From: Phycisphaeraceae bacterium
GTDB taxonomy: Bacteria; Planctomycetota; Phycisphaerae; Phycisphaerales; UBA1924
Length of the DNA stretch: 64,000 nucleotides
Direction of reading: 5' to 3'
Assembly: GCA_026126305.1 (NCBI GenBank)
Contig: JAHCJI010000001.1
Coordinates: 1-64,000, forward strand
A program made the position numbers and the translations under genes. Every line of letters starts with the position of its first letter. Positions within the stretch are counted from its first letter, which is position 1. Below are positions 28,929 to 37,504 of this stretch, piece after piece. The notes under the pieces were generated by a model. The model was given only the letters and a program-made list of their open reading frames with translations, searched no databases and had not been told where the DNA came from.

Positions 28929-29264
28929 ATGCGCATCGACGAGCAGGTGCGGGGGGCGGTGACCTTCCTGCGTCCGGACGGGGCCATCGCACAGCAGGAT
29001 TCGACCGTGTTCCGTCGCGCGTTGATGCAGGCGGTCCGGCGTTCGATGGGCCGGTGCGTTGTGGACGCCTCCGCGGTTCCATTCATGGACAGCGCGGCGC
29101 TCGAGTCGCTGCTGGACGCGACGGACGAGCTGGCCGTGGCCGGACGCGTGCTGCGCTTGTGCGGTCTGAACGAGACGGTGCGTGAGTGCCTGGAACTGAC
29201 GGGCATCTCGGGCCGGTTTGACATCTACGCCGACGGGGTTTCGGCGGCGCGGAGTTTCCTGTGA
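28929..29264 (+). CDS. STAS-domain protein (anti-sigma-factor antagonist type)
   Basis: 111 aa single STAS domain. RCVVDASAVPFMDSAALESL carries the usual phosphorylatable Ser (DSAA) position, then VLRLCGLNETVRECLELTGI. Such proteins work in partner-switching with a serine kinase or bind a larger complex. A purine-rich GAGGAAGGGGG precedes ATG 28929. Stop codon overlaps the gspE start (TGATG). No anti-sigma kinase lies nearby, so the partner could be the upstream histidine kinase or the GspE ATPase; this is inference. Confidence 0.85.
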   Translation: MRIDEQVRGAVTFLRPDGAIAQQDSTVFRRALMQAVRRSMGRCVVDASAVPFMDSAALESLLDATDELAVAGRVLRLCGLNETVRECLELTGISGRFDIYADGVSAARSFL

Positions 29265-31045
29265 TGCCCAGCCCCGAAGGCAACCCGGTACCGCCGCCCA
29301 GCGAAGCACCCAAGGCGGTGCGCATCGGGGACGTGCTGCTGGGCAGCGGCGCGATCACCGAGGCGCAGCTGGGGGCCGCGCTGGAACGGCAGGCCGCCGA
29401 GGGTCGGCTGCTGGGCGAGATCCTGGTGGACGAGGGCATCGTCTCGCCGTCGCTCTTGGTACGGACGTTGGGCCATCACCTGGGCCTGCCGTGCTGCGTG
29501 CTGCGGCATGGGCTTGTGGACCCCGACCTGTTGCGGCTCTTGCCGGCGGACGTGGCGCACGACCTTGGCGTGATCCCCATGTTCAAGGTACGCGACGAAC
29601 TGACGGTAGCGATGGCCGAACCCCAGTCTCTGCCCACGATCGACCGGCTCTCGAGCATGACGGGCTGCCGCATCCGCCCGGTGCTTGCGCTCAAGGCAAA
29701 CATTGATGAGTTCATCGACAAGTACGCGCAGAGCCAGGTCGATCTGACGGCATTCCTCTCACAATTGCGTGAGACGGACGTGGAGGTGTTTGACCGGGAG
29801 AACGTGGACGAAGAGGAGGCCGAGAGCGATCTGGCGAAGATGATCGCCGGCAACCCGATCGTGAACCTGGTCAACATGGCGGTGCTGACGGCCATCCGCG
29901 ACCGGGCCAGCGACATCCACATCGAGCCCAGCCACAAGGGCACGCGCATCCGGTACCGCATCGACGGGACCCTCCGTGACTTGATGCGCCCACCGCAAGG
30001 GATGCACGCAGCGATTGCGTCTCGTGTGAAGATCCTGGCGAAACTGGACATCGCCGAGAAGCGGTTGCCGCAGGAGGGCCGCATCCGCATCCTGGCCGAG
30101 GGGCGCGAGGTATCGCTCCGGGTGTCGAGCATCCCGACGCTGCTGGGCGAGAAACTCGTGATCCGCATCCTGGACCGCGAGAACCTGAACGCGAGTCTGG
30201 CAGATCTGGGCATCCGCCCGGAGTTGATGGTGACCATCACGCGGATGCTGCGCAAGCCGTATGGGCTGATGCTGGTGACCGGCCCCACGGGCAGCGGGAA
30301 GTCGACGACGTTGTATTCTGCGTTGGAACTGCTCAGCAGCCCGGAGCGCAACATCGTGACGGTCGAAGACCCGGTGGAGTACCAGTTGGACCTGATCAAC
30401 CAGATCCAGGTGCAAGAGGGCATCGGGCTGAGTTTCAGCCGGGCATTGCGGAGCATCCTGCGTCAGGATCCCGACGTGATCATGGTGGGTGAGATCCGCG
30501 ATCAGGACACGGCTCGCGTGGCGGTGCAGGCGGCCATCACCGGGCACATGGTGCTGGCGACGCTGCACACCAACGACGCTCCGGGTGCTGTGGAACGCCT
30601 GCTGGACATGGGCATCGAGCCGTATTTATTGAGTGGCGCGATCAACGGGGTGATCGCCCAGCGTCTGGCGCGGACGATCTGTAGCCACTGCGCAACGCGG
30701 TACTACCCCGACGATCGCGTGCTGGCCGAAGCGGGCATCTCGGACGAGCCACGAGCGCCATTCCGCCGTGGTCTGGGTTGCCAGCACTGCCATGATTCGG
30801 GATTCCAGGGCCGCGTGGGCGTGTACGAAGTGATGGAAGTGACCCCGCCCATCCGACGGCTGGTTCACGCGGGCGCTTCATCGATGGACTTGCGTGAGGC
30901 ATTCCGCAAGGGTGGCGGTCTTTCGCTGCGCGACGAGGCGGTGCTGGTGGCCAAGCGCGGGGCCACGAGCCTCGAGGAGGCGCTGCGCGTGACTCGAAGC
31001 GAGGACGACCTCGAGCCGGCCAAGCCCAAGGGGGCCGCGGCATGA
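29264..31045 (+). CDS. gspE: Type II secretion/type IV pilus assembly ATPase (GspE/PilB)
   Basis: Hexameric cytoplasmic motor that drives pseudopilus extension. N-terminal MshEN domain (IGDVLLGSGAITEAQLGAAL), then the core with Asp-box residues (SDIHIEPSHKGTRIRYRIDG), Walker A GPTGSGKSTT near residue 340, Walker B DPDVIMVGEIRD, and the tetra-Cys zinc motif CSHCATRYY/CQHCHDSGFQG near 473. 593 aa. GTG 29261 is possible too; GGAG lies 6 nt before it and 9 nt before ATG 29264. Overlaps gspF by 4 bp. Confidence 0.93.
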   Translation: MPSPEGNPVPPPSEAPKAVRIGDVLLGSGAITEAQLGAALERQAAEGRLLGEILVDEGIVSPSLLVRTLGHHLGLPCCVLRHGLVDPDLLRLLPADVAHDLGVIPMFKVRDELTVAMAEPQSLPTIDRLSSMTGCRIRPVLALKANIDEFIDKYAQSQVDLTAFLSQLRETDVEVFDRENVDEEEAESDLAKMIAGNPIVNLVNMAVLTAIRDRASDIHIEPSHKGTRIRYRIDGTLRDLMRPPQGMHAAIASRVKILAKLDIAEKRLPQEGRIRILAEGREVSLRVSSIPTLLGEKLVIRILDRENLNASLADLGIRPELMVTITRMLRKPYGLMLVTGPTGSGKSTTLYSALELLSSPERNIVTVEDPVEYQLDLINQIQVQEGIGLSFSRALRSILRQDPDVIMVGEIRDQDTARVAVQAAITGHMVLATLHTNDAPGAVERLLDMGIEPYLLSGAINGVIAQRLARTICSHCATRYYPDDRVLAEAGISDEPRAPFRRGLGCQHCHDSGFQGRVGVYEVMEVTPPIRRLVHAGASSMDLREAFRKGGGLSLRDEAVLVAKRGATSLEEALRVTRSEDDLEPAKPKGAAA

Positions 31046-32253
31046 AGTGGCGCTACACGGGCTATGACACCAAGGGCACGCCCAGACGGGGCACGATCGA
31101 GGCCGACGGCGAGCCCGCAGCGCGGGAAGCGCTGCGACGCAAAGGCGTGCTGGCGCTCGAAATCTCTCCGGCCACGCCAGGGGCCGCGCCCCCCAGGCGC
31201 GTGAAGGGGCCCAAGGGTAAGCTGGGCGATCTCTCGCAGTTCATGAGGCATCTGTCGGTGCTGATCGCTGCGGGCACCCCGCTGGCCGAGGGCATCGAAG
31301 CGATGGCCTCCCAAACCCGCGACGAGAAGTTGCGCCGCGTGCTGTCGAGCCTGCGAAACGAGATCGAGTCGGGCACCCCGCTGTCCGAGGCGATGTCGGC
31401 GCATCCTGGATACTTCGACGAGGTGACCCGCGCCATGGTGGCGGCCGGCGAGAGCAGCGGGCAACTGGGCGACATGCTCGGGCGCGTGTCGTCGTTGATG
31501 CGCCAGAAACTGGCGATGCGGCGGGCCATCGTGGGAGCGATGATCTACCCGGTTATCCTGATCTCGATCGGCTTTATCGTCGTGCTCGTCATGCTGGTGA
31601 TGGTTTTCCCACGATTCGAGGAGATGTTCGACTCGCTGGAGACGCCCGTGCCACCCAGCACACAACTGTTCCTGTGGCTCAGCGAGTTCATCCGGCAGTG
31701 GTGGTGGGCCATGCTGGCCTTGTGCGTGCCGGGTGTGTTCGTGTTGAAGGTTCTGGCGTCCCGGCCCTTCGCCTTACGCGCCTTCGAGCGTGCGCTGCTG
31801 CATACGCCAAAGTTGGGTGAGGTGGCGCGATCGATCGCCAATGCCCGCATGTCGCGGATGGTGTCGCTGTTGCTGGCCAGTCACTTGCCCTTGCTGGAAG
31901 TGCTGTCCTTGTGCGCCGGTTCGATGCGCAGCCCGGAATACGCGGACTTGCTTCGGCGAGCCCATGATGCGGCCGAATCGGGCCAGCCCATCAGCGGGGT
32001 GCTCGAGCGCAGCGACCTGGTGCATGGGCTGGTGCGAGAGAGTGTGCGCACGGGCGAACGCACGGGCAGCATCGGCACGATGCTGGGCAATGTGGCCGAG
32101 TTTCTGGAAGAGGAGAACGAGGCCACGCTCAAGGCGCTGAGCAGTATCATCGAGCCGCTGCTGCTGGTCACCTTGGGCCTGGTCGTGGGCGGGATTGCCA
32201 TCAGCATGTTCCTGCCGCTCTTTGACCTCACGGCATCGGCGGGCGGGAACTGA
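31042..32253 (+). CDS. gspF: Type II secretion/pilus inner-membrane platform protein (GspF/PilC)
   Basis: Inner-membrane platform linking the ATPase to pilin assembly. 403 aa with two homologous GspF halves: FMRHLSVLIAAGTPLAEGIE, then PGYFDEVTRAMVAAGESSGQL, and later SMLLASHLPLLEVL-like and VRTGERTGSIGTMLGNVAEF. Three transmembrane helices (about 171-195, 220-240, 372-395). An N-terminal YDTKGTPRRGTIEADGEPAA extension is typical. Start overlaps gspE. Confidence 0.93.
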   Translation: MKWRYTGYDTKGTPRRGTIEADGEPAAREALRRKGVLALEISPATPGAAPPRRVKGPKGKLGDLSQFMRHLSVLIAAGTPLAEGIEAMASQTRDEKLRRVLSSLRNEIESGTPLSEAMSAHPGYFDEVTRAMVAAGESSGQLGDMLGRVSSLMRQKLAMRRAIVGAMIYPVILISIGFIVVLVMLVMVFPRFEEMFDSLETPVPPSTQLFLWLSEFIRQWWWAMLALCVPGVFVLKVLASRPFALRAFERALLHTPKLGEVARSIANARMSRMVSLLLASHLPLLEVLSLCAGSMRSPEYADLLRRAHDAAESGQPISGVLERSDLVHGLVRESVRTGERTGSIGTMLGNVAEFLEEENEATLKALSSIIEPLLLVTLGLVVGGIAISMFLPLFDLTASAGGN

Positions 32254-32265
32254 AGGAGCGACGTA

Positions 32266-33153
32266 ATGGCACGACTGCGCACGGGCATCGAGATAACGGC
32301 CGGGCAGATCCATGCCGCCCAAGTCCGGCTGACGCCAGCGGGCTGGTCGTTGCGGGCCAGCGCGACGATGTCGCGATCGCAGTCGGGCGAGGCGATCGAT
32401 GCCGATGAGGCCACCGCGCTGGAGTCGCTGCTGTTTCGCAAGGGCTTCCAACGGACCTTGTGCGTGGTGAACGCGCCCGAATCGGCATTGCGAGCGGCCA
32501 CGCTCCCGTTGCCCCCGCCCACCTCGGGCGCGCCGATCGGGCAACTGGCACGCATGGAGTTTGCCCGGCACCACAAAATCGATGCGGGTCAGTTTGAGTT
32601 GTCGTACTGGCCTTTGCCGGGCACGGGCCCGGGCGTGCAGGTCATGGCACTCGGCTGCGACGTGGCGCCGACGGATCAACGCGTCGCAGCGCTGGAATCG
32701 GCCGGGCTGTGCGTGGCGGGCGTGGACGACGCCGCCCGGGCCCTTGGCCGAGTCGTGTCACGATGCCCGTGGACTTCGGGCGTTCGGGTCGGTGCTCGCC
32801 TGGACCCTTGGGGTGCGATGATCGTGGTGCTGCATGATGGCGTCATGCTGTATACGCGACGGCCCGTGGGGCTTGCATTGCGTGATCCGAGCGATGCCTC
32901 GGTCGCTTCATCCATCCACTCTTTGGCGAATGAGATCGACGCGTGCGTGTCGTTCGCCCGGCATCGTTGCCGATCGCACGCGCCGGCGACCATCGGCCTG
33001 TTCGGGCTCTTGGGGCGACACACGATGGCGCGAGAGATACTCGAGCGTCGGTACGGCCGGTCATTGGCGATTGCCACCACGCCGGATGGCACACCGTTCG
33101 ATGTCGAGTATGGGGCGGCCATCGGGCTGGCACTGCTGGAGGACGCGGCATGA
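32266..33153 (+). CDS. pilM: PilM-like actin-fold assembly protein
   Basis: 295 aa protein with the partial actin-like fold of PilM/GspL-cyto: GIEITAGQIHAAQVRLTPAG at the start, CVVNAPESALRAATLPLP, then a divergent C-terminal half with AAIGLALLEDAA. In type IV pilus systems PilM binds the N-terminal tail of PilN and links to the ATPase. AAGGAG lies 8 nt before the ATG. It overlaps the next gene by 4 bp. Assignment depends mainly on position and weak N-terminal similarity. Confidence 0.7.
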   Translation: MARLRTGIEITAGQIHAAQVRLTPAGWSLRASATMSRSQSGEAIDADEATALESLLFRKGFQRTLCVVNAPESALRAATLPLPPPTSGAPIGQLARMEFARHHKIDAGQFELSYWPLPGTGPGVQVMALGCDVAPTDQRVAALESAGLCVAGVDDAARALGRVVSRCPWTSGVRVGARLDPWGAMIVVLHDGVMLYTRRPVGLALRDPSDASVASSIHSLANEIDACVSFARHRCRSHAPATIGLFGLLGRHTMAREILERRYGRSLAIATTPDGTPFDVEYGAAIGLALLEDAA

Positions 33154-33695
33154 TCCGGGAGAACCTGTTGCCTTCGCATCGCATCGAGGCAAGGCGCGTG
33201 TCTCGCGCGGCACGGGCCTGGGCCATGCTGCTGGGCTCGGGCACTATCGTCGTGGCGTTTGGCGGGCTGGGCACGCAGGTGGCCACCAGCGCACCAAGGA
33301 CCATGCCCGTGTCGCTCCAGCATCAGCTCGAAGCAACGCGCGCCGAACTGGGCGTGGCTCAGGAACTGCTCGCCTTGGTGGAGCGAACCCACGAGGCCTC
33401 ACGGCTGGCGCAGTCGACGCCCGACTGGAGTGCCTTGCTGACCGTCATCGCGAAGGAAGCCCAGGGACGCGTGGTGCTGCGGGCCATCGGTGTCCAGCCA
33501 GCAGCCGATGGCACGTGGTCGATCTCGCTGGTCGGGCACACGGACGATCGCCAGCGTGTCCTGGAGGTACGCACGGGGCTTGAGGCGACCGGGCTGTTCG
33601 CCAACCTGCGCTCGGGAACAGCGCAGGGCGTTTCGCAACAAGGCAGCATCGAGTTCCACATCGACGGCCAACTCTCGCCCGGAGCTTCGCGATGA
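33150..33695 (+). CDS. PilN-like bitopic assembly protein
   Basis: 181 aa. Begins MIRENLLPSHRIEARR, close to the PilN 'INLLP' motif that binds PilM, then one transmembrane helix (about 24-45), a coiled-coil (LQHQLEATRAELGVAQELLA) and a small periplasmic alpha/beta domain (VVLRAIGVQPAADGTWSISL). Overlaps both neighbours by 4 bp (ATGA), so tightly coupled. Identification is from architecture and position. Confidence 0.75.
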   Translation: MIRENLLPSHRIEARRVSRAARAWAMLLGSGTIVVAFGGLGTQVATSAPRTMPVSLQHQLEATRAELGVAQELLALVERTHEASRLAQSTPDWSALLTVIAKEAQGRVVLRAIGVQPAADGTWSISLVGHTDDRQRVLEVRTGLEATGLFANLRSGTAQGVSQQGSIEFHIDGQLSPGASR

Positions 33696-34315
33696 GCCAT
33701 GAGCACAACGCTGGAGCCAACCCTCATCGCGTGACCATCGATCGCAAGAAGGTCCACGCCATTGGCCTTTGTGGAGCGCTGTTTCTGGCCGGCGCGGGTT
33801 ACTTCCTGGGTGTTGTCCCGCTTATCACCGATCGACGCGAGGCCGAATCGCACCAGCATCATCTGTCCTTGGCGCAGGCCGAGTCTGAGCGGACGGCACG
33901 GGAACTGGAACGGACAAGGGAGGCGTTGCGCGCCGCCGGCACGTCGGGCCAGCTCGGACTGATCCCCGAGAATCGCCTGCATGAAACCTTGCTCGCCCGA
34001 TCTCGGGAGTCTGGTGTCTTGCTGAGCGACGTGCATATCGGCACGCCCCAGGTCTTCGGTTCGCTGCTGCGCACGCCCGTGGAGGCACGGGGCTCGGGCG
34101 CGTTCTCGGACATGATGCGATTGATGGATCGCGTCCGCGACGACATGCCCGGCGTGTCGATCGACGGGCTCACCATCATGCGCGATGGTGATGAGCATTC
34201 GTCGCTTACGGTGCATCTGATGTTATCGTCGTACGCGCCACAGGCCTCGCCAGCGGATGCCAACATGGAATCTTCGAACGCATCGACTGCATCGGGGTCC
34301 GGCCCGATTCGATGA
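33692..34315 (+). CDS. PilO-like bitopic assembly protein
   Basis: 207 aa. One transmembrane helix (about 24-45), a coiled-coil (ESHQHHLSLAQAESERTAR) and a periplasmic ferredoxin-like fold ending SLTVHLMLSSYAP, as in PilO/GspM. The C-terminal 20 residues are low-complexity Ser/Asn. Forms the usual heterodimer partner for the PilN-like protein just upstream. Confidence 0.7.
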   Translation: MSHEHNAGANPHRVTIDRKKVHAIGLCGALFLAGAGYFLGVVPLITDRREAESHQHHLSLAQAESERTARELERTREALRAAGTSGQLGLIPENRLHETLLARSRESGVLLSDVHIGTPQVFGSLLRTPVEARGSGAFSDMMRLMDRVRDDMPGVSIDGLTIMRDGDEHSSLTVHLMLSSYAPQASPADANMESSNASTASGSGPIR

Positions 34316-34322
34316 TCCAACG

Positions 34323-34862
34323 ATGCCACTGACAAAGGAACGCAAGGTGTTGCTCGGCTTGCTTGGCTCGGCTGGGATTATCCTGGCCATTGACCAGGTG
34401 CTGCTGTCGCCCCCATCCGGGGCAAAGGCGGCACCGAGCCGCACGGAGACCCCTGCTCTACGAGTCGAAGCCGGGGCGAGCGGCACGCTACCGTCCCAGA
34501 AGTCGGATGTCCTGTCGCCAACTGTGACGGGCGAGGCCATGTCGCTCTGGAACGCGCAGGCCAGGCAAAGGGCATCGGCCGAACCCGATACGGTTGTGGC
34601 CGACCCTTTCATCACGCCAGTTGATCAACTGTCCAATGCCACCAGAGTCGCCGCGCAGCAGTTTCTTCAGCAGAACCGCCTGACCGCCGTGCTGGCTGCC
34701 GGTGAACAAGGCGTGGCAATGGTCAACGGCAAGCCGGTTCGACTCGGTGGTGAAATCAGCGGTTATCGGCTCGTCCGAATCGATTCGAGATCCGCCGAGT
34801 TCGTTGCGGGCGATGTCGTCGTGCGGCTTTCCTTGCCGGGCGAGAGCACGGGCGGCCCATAA
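34323..34862 (+). CDS. Bitopic GspC/PilP-like assembly protein
   Basis: 179 aa. A single N-terminal transmembrane helix (VLLGLLGSAGIILAIDQVLL), a Pro/Ser-rich linker, and a small C-terminal beta domain with LTAVLAAGEQGVAMVNGKPV and YRLVRIDSRSAEFVAGDVVV, which resembles the HR domain of GspC/PilP ('vnG..v..G..i.gy.v..I....v'). In known systems this domain contacts the secretin, which is not encoded here. Starts 7 bp after the PilO-like gene. The family call is inferred from pattern and position. Confidence 0.65.
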   Translation: MPLTKERKVLLGLLGSAGIILAIDQVLLSPPSGAKAAPSRTETPALRVEAGASGTLPSQKSDVLSPTVTGEAMSLWNAQARQRASAEPDTVVADPFITPVDQLSNATRVAAQQFLQQNRLTAVLAAGEQGVAMVNGKPVRLGGEISGYRLVRIDSRSAEFVAGDVVVRLSLPGESTGGP

Positions 34863-34999
34863 CCCACCGCATGCCCTCCTGATTTGATGTTTCGTCTTGG
34901 ATTCTGATGGGGACACTGGATCGCTTGCCGCCAAGACCCGATGTGTATGGCAGGAACAACGTGCTCGGCCACGGCAGGCCGACAATCGGAGGTAGCATC

Positions 35000-35476
35000 A
35001 TGGTTGGGATGTTGCGGACGCGCCGGGCTGGCTTCAGCCTGATCGAACTGGTGATCGTGATCGCCATTCTGGGTATCCTGGCCGCGGTGGCGGTGCCCCG
35101 CATGAGTCGCGGCGCTGCGGGCGCGACCTCTTCCCGCCTTCGCGCGGATCTGGCGACGATGCGCAGCGCGCTCGAGCTGTACTATGTCGAGCACAACAAC
35201 ACGTATCCATCGGTGGCCAACTTCGAGAACGCGCTGGTCACCCAGTTCACGGACGTCGCGGGCAACCTGAACGCGACGAAGACGGGCGTGTTCATCTATG
35301 GCCCATATCTGAAGGAAATCCCCACGATCCAGGTCGGTCCGCGACGGGGCAGCAATGGTGTTGCGGCCGCCGACGCGGTCGGCATCGGCTGGCTCTACAA
35401 CGCCACCACCGGCGCCATCACGGCCAACACGGACACGGCTACCGATGACACCGGGACGCTGTACAGCACGTATTGA
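35000..35476 (+). CDS. gspG: Major pseudopilin, GspG-like
   Basis: 158 aa. Leader MVGMLRTRRAG, then FSLIELVIVIAILGILAAVAV with Glu5, then a soluble head with LRADLATMRSALELYYVEHN and NTYPS, the standard GspG pattern. The head carries extra loops (GPRRGSNGVAAADA) and no obvious calcium-site motif. GGAGG at 34988-34992 sets ATG 35000. Overlaps gspH at its 3' end. Probably the main subunit of the pseudopilus. Confidence 0.88.
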   Translation: MVGMLRTRRAGFSLIELVIVIAILGILAAVAVPRMSRGAAGATSSRLRADLATMRSALELYYVEHNNTYPSVANFENALVTQFTDVAGNLNATKTGVFIYGPYLKEIPTIQVGPRRGSNGVAAADAVGIGWLYNATTGAITANTDTATDDTGTLYSTY

Positions 35477-35939
35477 TGCAACCAGACGCCGGGGCGGGTT
35501 CACGTTGGTTGAGCTCGTCATCGTGCTGATTGTCATGGCAACGATCGCGGGCCTCGCGCTGCCTGCCTATGGCGGCGCGGTGGCCCGATATCGCCTGGAG
35601 TCGGCGGTATACCACCTCCAGAACGATTCGTACTGGGCCCTGGCCCACGCACGGGCGGCTGGCGTCTCCATCAACGTGCGATTCGATCCTGCCATCCACA
35701 GCGTGACGTTCAGCAACCTGCCGCACCGGACGATCGCCAACGACAATCACGTCCTCGACCTGCGGGCGCATCCCATGGAAGCCGTGATCAACACCGCGGA
35801 CTTTGACGGACGACTGCAATACAACATTTCCGGCTTTGGCCTGCCCGATTCGGGCGGCACGGTCGTGCTTCGCAACGGCTCAGGATCTCGGACGCTGCAC
35901 TACAACGCTACGACCGGCATGGTGAGCGTGTCGCCATGA
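35445..35939 (+). CDS. gspH: Minor pseudopilin, GspH-like
   Basis: About 164 aa. Class III signal RRRGG/FTLVELVIVLIVMATIAGLA, then a beta-rich head (YHLQNDSYWALAHARAAGVS, LDLRAHPMEAV). Start is uncertain: the only in-frame ATG (35445) lies 32 bp inside gspG without a ribosome binding site; an ATT at 35472, just before the gspG TGA, would give a short normal leader (IDATRRRGG). Overlaps the next gene by 4 bp. Confidence 0.8.
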   Translation: MTPGRCTARIDATRRRGGFTLVELVIVLIVMATIAGLALPAYGGAVARYRLESAVYHLQNDSYWALAHARAAGVSINVRFDPAIHSVTFSNLPHRTIANDNHVLDLRAHPMEAVINTADFDGRLQYNISGFGLPDSGGTVVLRNGSGSRTLHYNATTGMVSVSP

Positions 35940-36886
35940 CTTGGGCAGTCCGGCCTGGTCGTGGTGTCACGCTCGTCGAACTCATGGTCGCCTTGGCGAT
36001 GGCCTCGACGGTCATGATCGGCGCGGTGGCCGCCGTTGGCATCGCGGGGCGTTCGTTTCGCTCGGCGACCGATGGCACAAGATCGGAGCGCGCCATCGAC
36101 GCGCTCGATCGCGTAGCCGCCGACGTGCAACTGGCGATCCGGTTCCACGAGCGCACGCCTCTGGCGGTGGCCTTCGACGTGCCCGACCGCACCGGCAACG
36201 GCGCGCCCGAGAGGATCCGGTATGCCTGGTCGGGTACGCCCGGAGATCCGCTGACCTATTCCATGAATGGTTCGGCTCCTGAGGCCATCCTGCCCGGCGT
36301 GCGCGGCCTGAGCCTCTCGTACGTCGTGGCCACGGTCCAGGGTCAGAGCGATTGGGTCTCCGAAGCTCAAGCAGTGCCGTCGGACGAACTGATCTTTGCA
36401 CGTGAGGCAACCGGCGCGATCGCGGATCGACACACGCTCGGTCCGAGCGCCTCCATCGCGGCGATCATCCGCCCGGTCCTTACGAGTGGGTCTCGCTATC
36501 GCGTCACGCGTGTGCGGATCCCGATGGTCGGCAACCCGGGCGGATCGGATGTTGTTGTTTCACTGCACCGTGTTAATATGCTCACCGGCACACCCGACGC
36601 AACCGTGCTTGCCAGTTATTTGATCAGCCAACAGTCGATGCCCGCGGCTCTGGCACCGGTCGAGGCCGACCTGCTCGTCGCTCTCGAGTTCAACTCGGGA
36701 GACCACATTGCCATCGTGGTCTCGCAAGGTGCTGGCGGGTCCGCGGCAGCCATCCCCCTCGAGCCAAGCCCACAGTTTCTGGCCGATGGCTGGATCGCCA
36801 CGACATCTTTATTGGGCCTGTGGACGATCAACGGCACACGCGACATGCCCATCGAGATCTACGCCCAGATCGATCCGGAGCTATAG
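35936..36886 (+). CDS. gspJ: Minor pseudopilin, GspJ-like
   Basis: 316 aa. Leader MTWAVRPGRG, then VTLVELMVALAMASTVMIGA, followed by the J-type pattern of a helix and RAIDALDRVAADVQLAIRF. The head is larger than usual GspJ (about 200 aa). The extra part (about 180-300) resembles a carbohydrate-binding-like beta domain (YRVTRVRIPMVGNPGGSDVV), but this is weak. Assignment as J rather than I is from the Asp-containing 'D' helix and size. Confidence 0.7.
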   Translation: MTWAVRPGRGVTLVELMVALAMASTVMIGAVAAVGIAGRSFRSATDGTRSERAIDALDRVAADVQLAIRFHERTPLAVAFDVPDRTGNGAPERIRYAWSGTPGDPLTYSMNGSAPEAILPGVRGLSLSYVVATVQGQSDWVSEAQAVPSDELIFAREATGAIADRHTLGPSASIAAIIRPVLTSGSRYRVTRVRIPMVGNPGGSDVVVSLHRVNMLTGTPDATVLASYLISQQSMPAALAPVEADLLVALEFNSGDHIAIVVSQGAGGSAAAIPLEPSPQFLADGWIATTSLLGLWTINGTRDMPIEIYAQIDPEL

Positions 36887-36889
36887 AAC

Positions 36890-37504
36890 ATGCAGAAACG
36901 CCGGGCATTCTCGATTATCGAATCAACGCTGGCCGTTTTGGTCGTCGGCGGAGCGCTGGTGGCGGCGCTCAATGTCTCGGCAGCGGCTAACAGGACGCAC
37001 GGGGCCGCCACGCAGCGGCGACAGGCCGAACGCCTTGCGCACGTTCTTATGGCCGAAGTGCTCATGCAGCCGGCCACTGGCTTGGACAGCTCCAATGCCA
37101 CCGTGGGCTCGCGACTGAACAACTTCGATCACATCCTGGACTACCACGGCTTCCGCGAAAGCCCCCCCACCTCCATCCATGGCGTGGCCCTCGCGCCCGC
37201 TGGCTGGGCTTGGGGTGTCACCTTGGCCACACGCGGCTCGGAAACGATCGACGGTACTGTGCTCGATCTGCGCATGCGTCAGATCACCGTCACCGTCGAG
37301 TTACCCGACGGCACGGAGGTCTCGCTCGTCGCACTGCGTGGCGACTGGGCCTCCCTGCAACGCACGCCGTTAGTGATTGTCGAACGGACCGTCACCGTTC
37401 CGATGACCCTTGAGATGGCCGATGGGTCCATCCTGCACGCGGCTCCGAGCGTGCGTGGGCAGCGTGTGCCCGACTCTGCAAGCCAGACCTCGGGGGTTCG
37501 GTAA
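36890..37504 (+). CDS. gspI: Minor pseudopilin, GspI-like
   Basis: 204 aa. Very short leader MQKRRA, then FSIIESTLAVLVVGGALVAA, with Glu5 kept. Downstream helix RRQAERLAHVLMAEVLMQP matches the GspI habit of a Leu/Ala helix before the head. Stop TAA shares its last base with the ATG of the next gene. G-H-J-I-K order differs from the canonical G-H-I-J-K. Confidence 0.68.
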   Translation: MQKRRAFSIIESTLAVLVVGGALVAALNVSAAANRTHGAATQRRQAERLAHVLMAEVLMQPATGLDSSNATVGSRLNNFDHILDYHGFRESPPTSIHGVALAPAGWAWGVTLATRGSETIDGTVLDLRMRQITVTVELPDGTEVSLVALRGDWASLQRTPLVIVERTVTVPMTLEMADGSILHAAPSVRGQRVPDSASQTSGVR

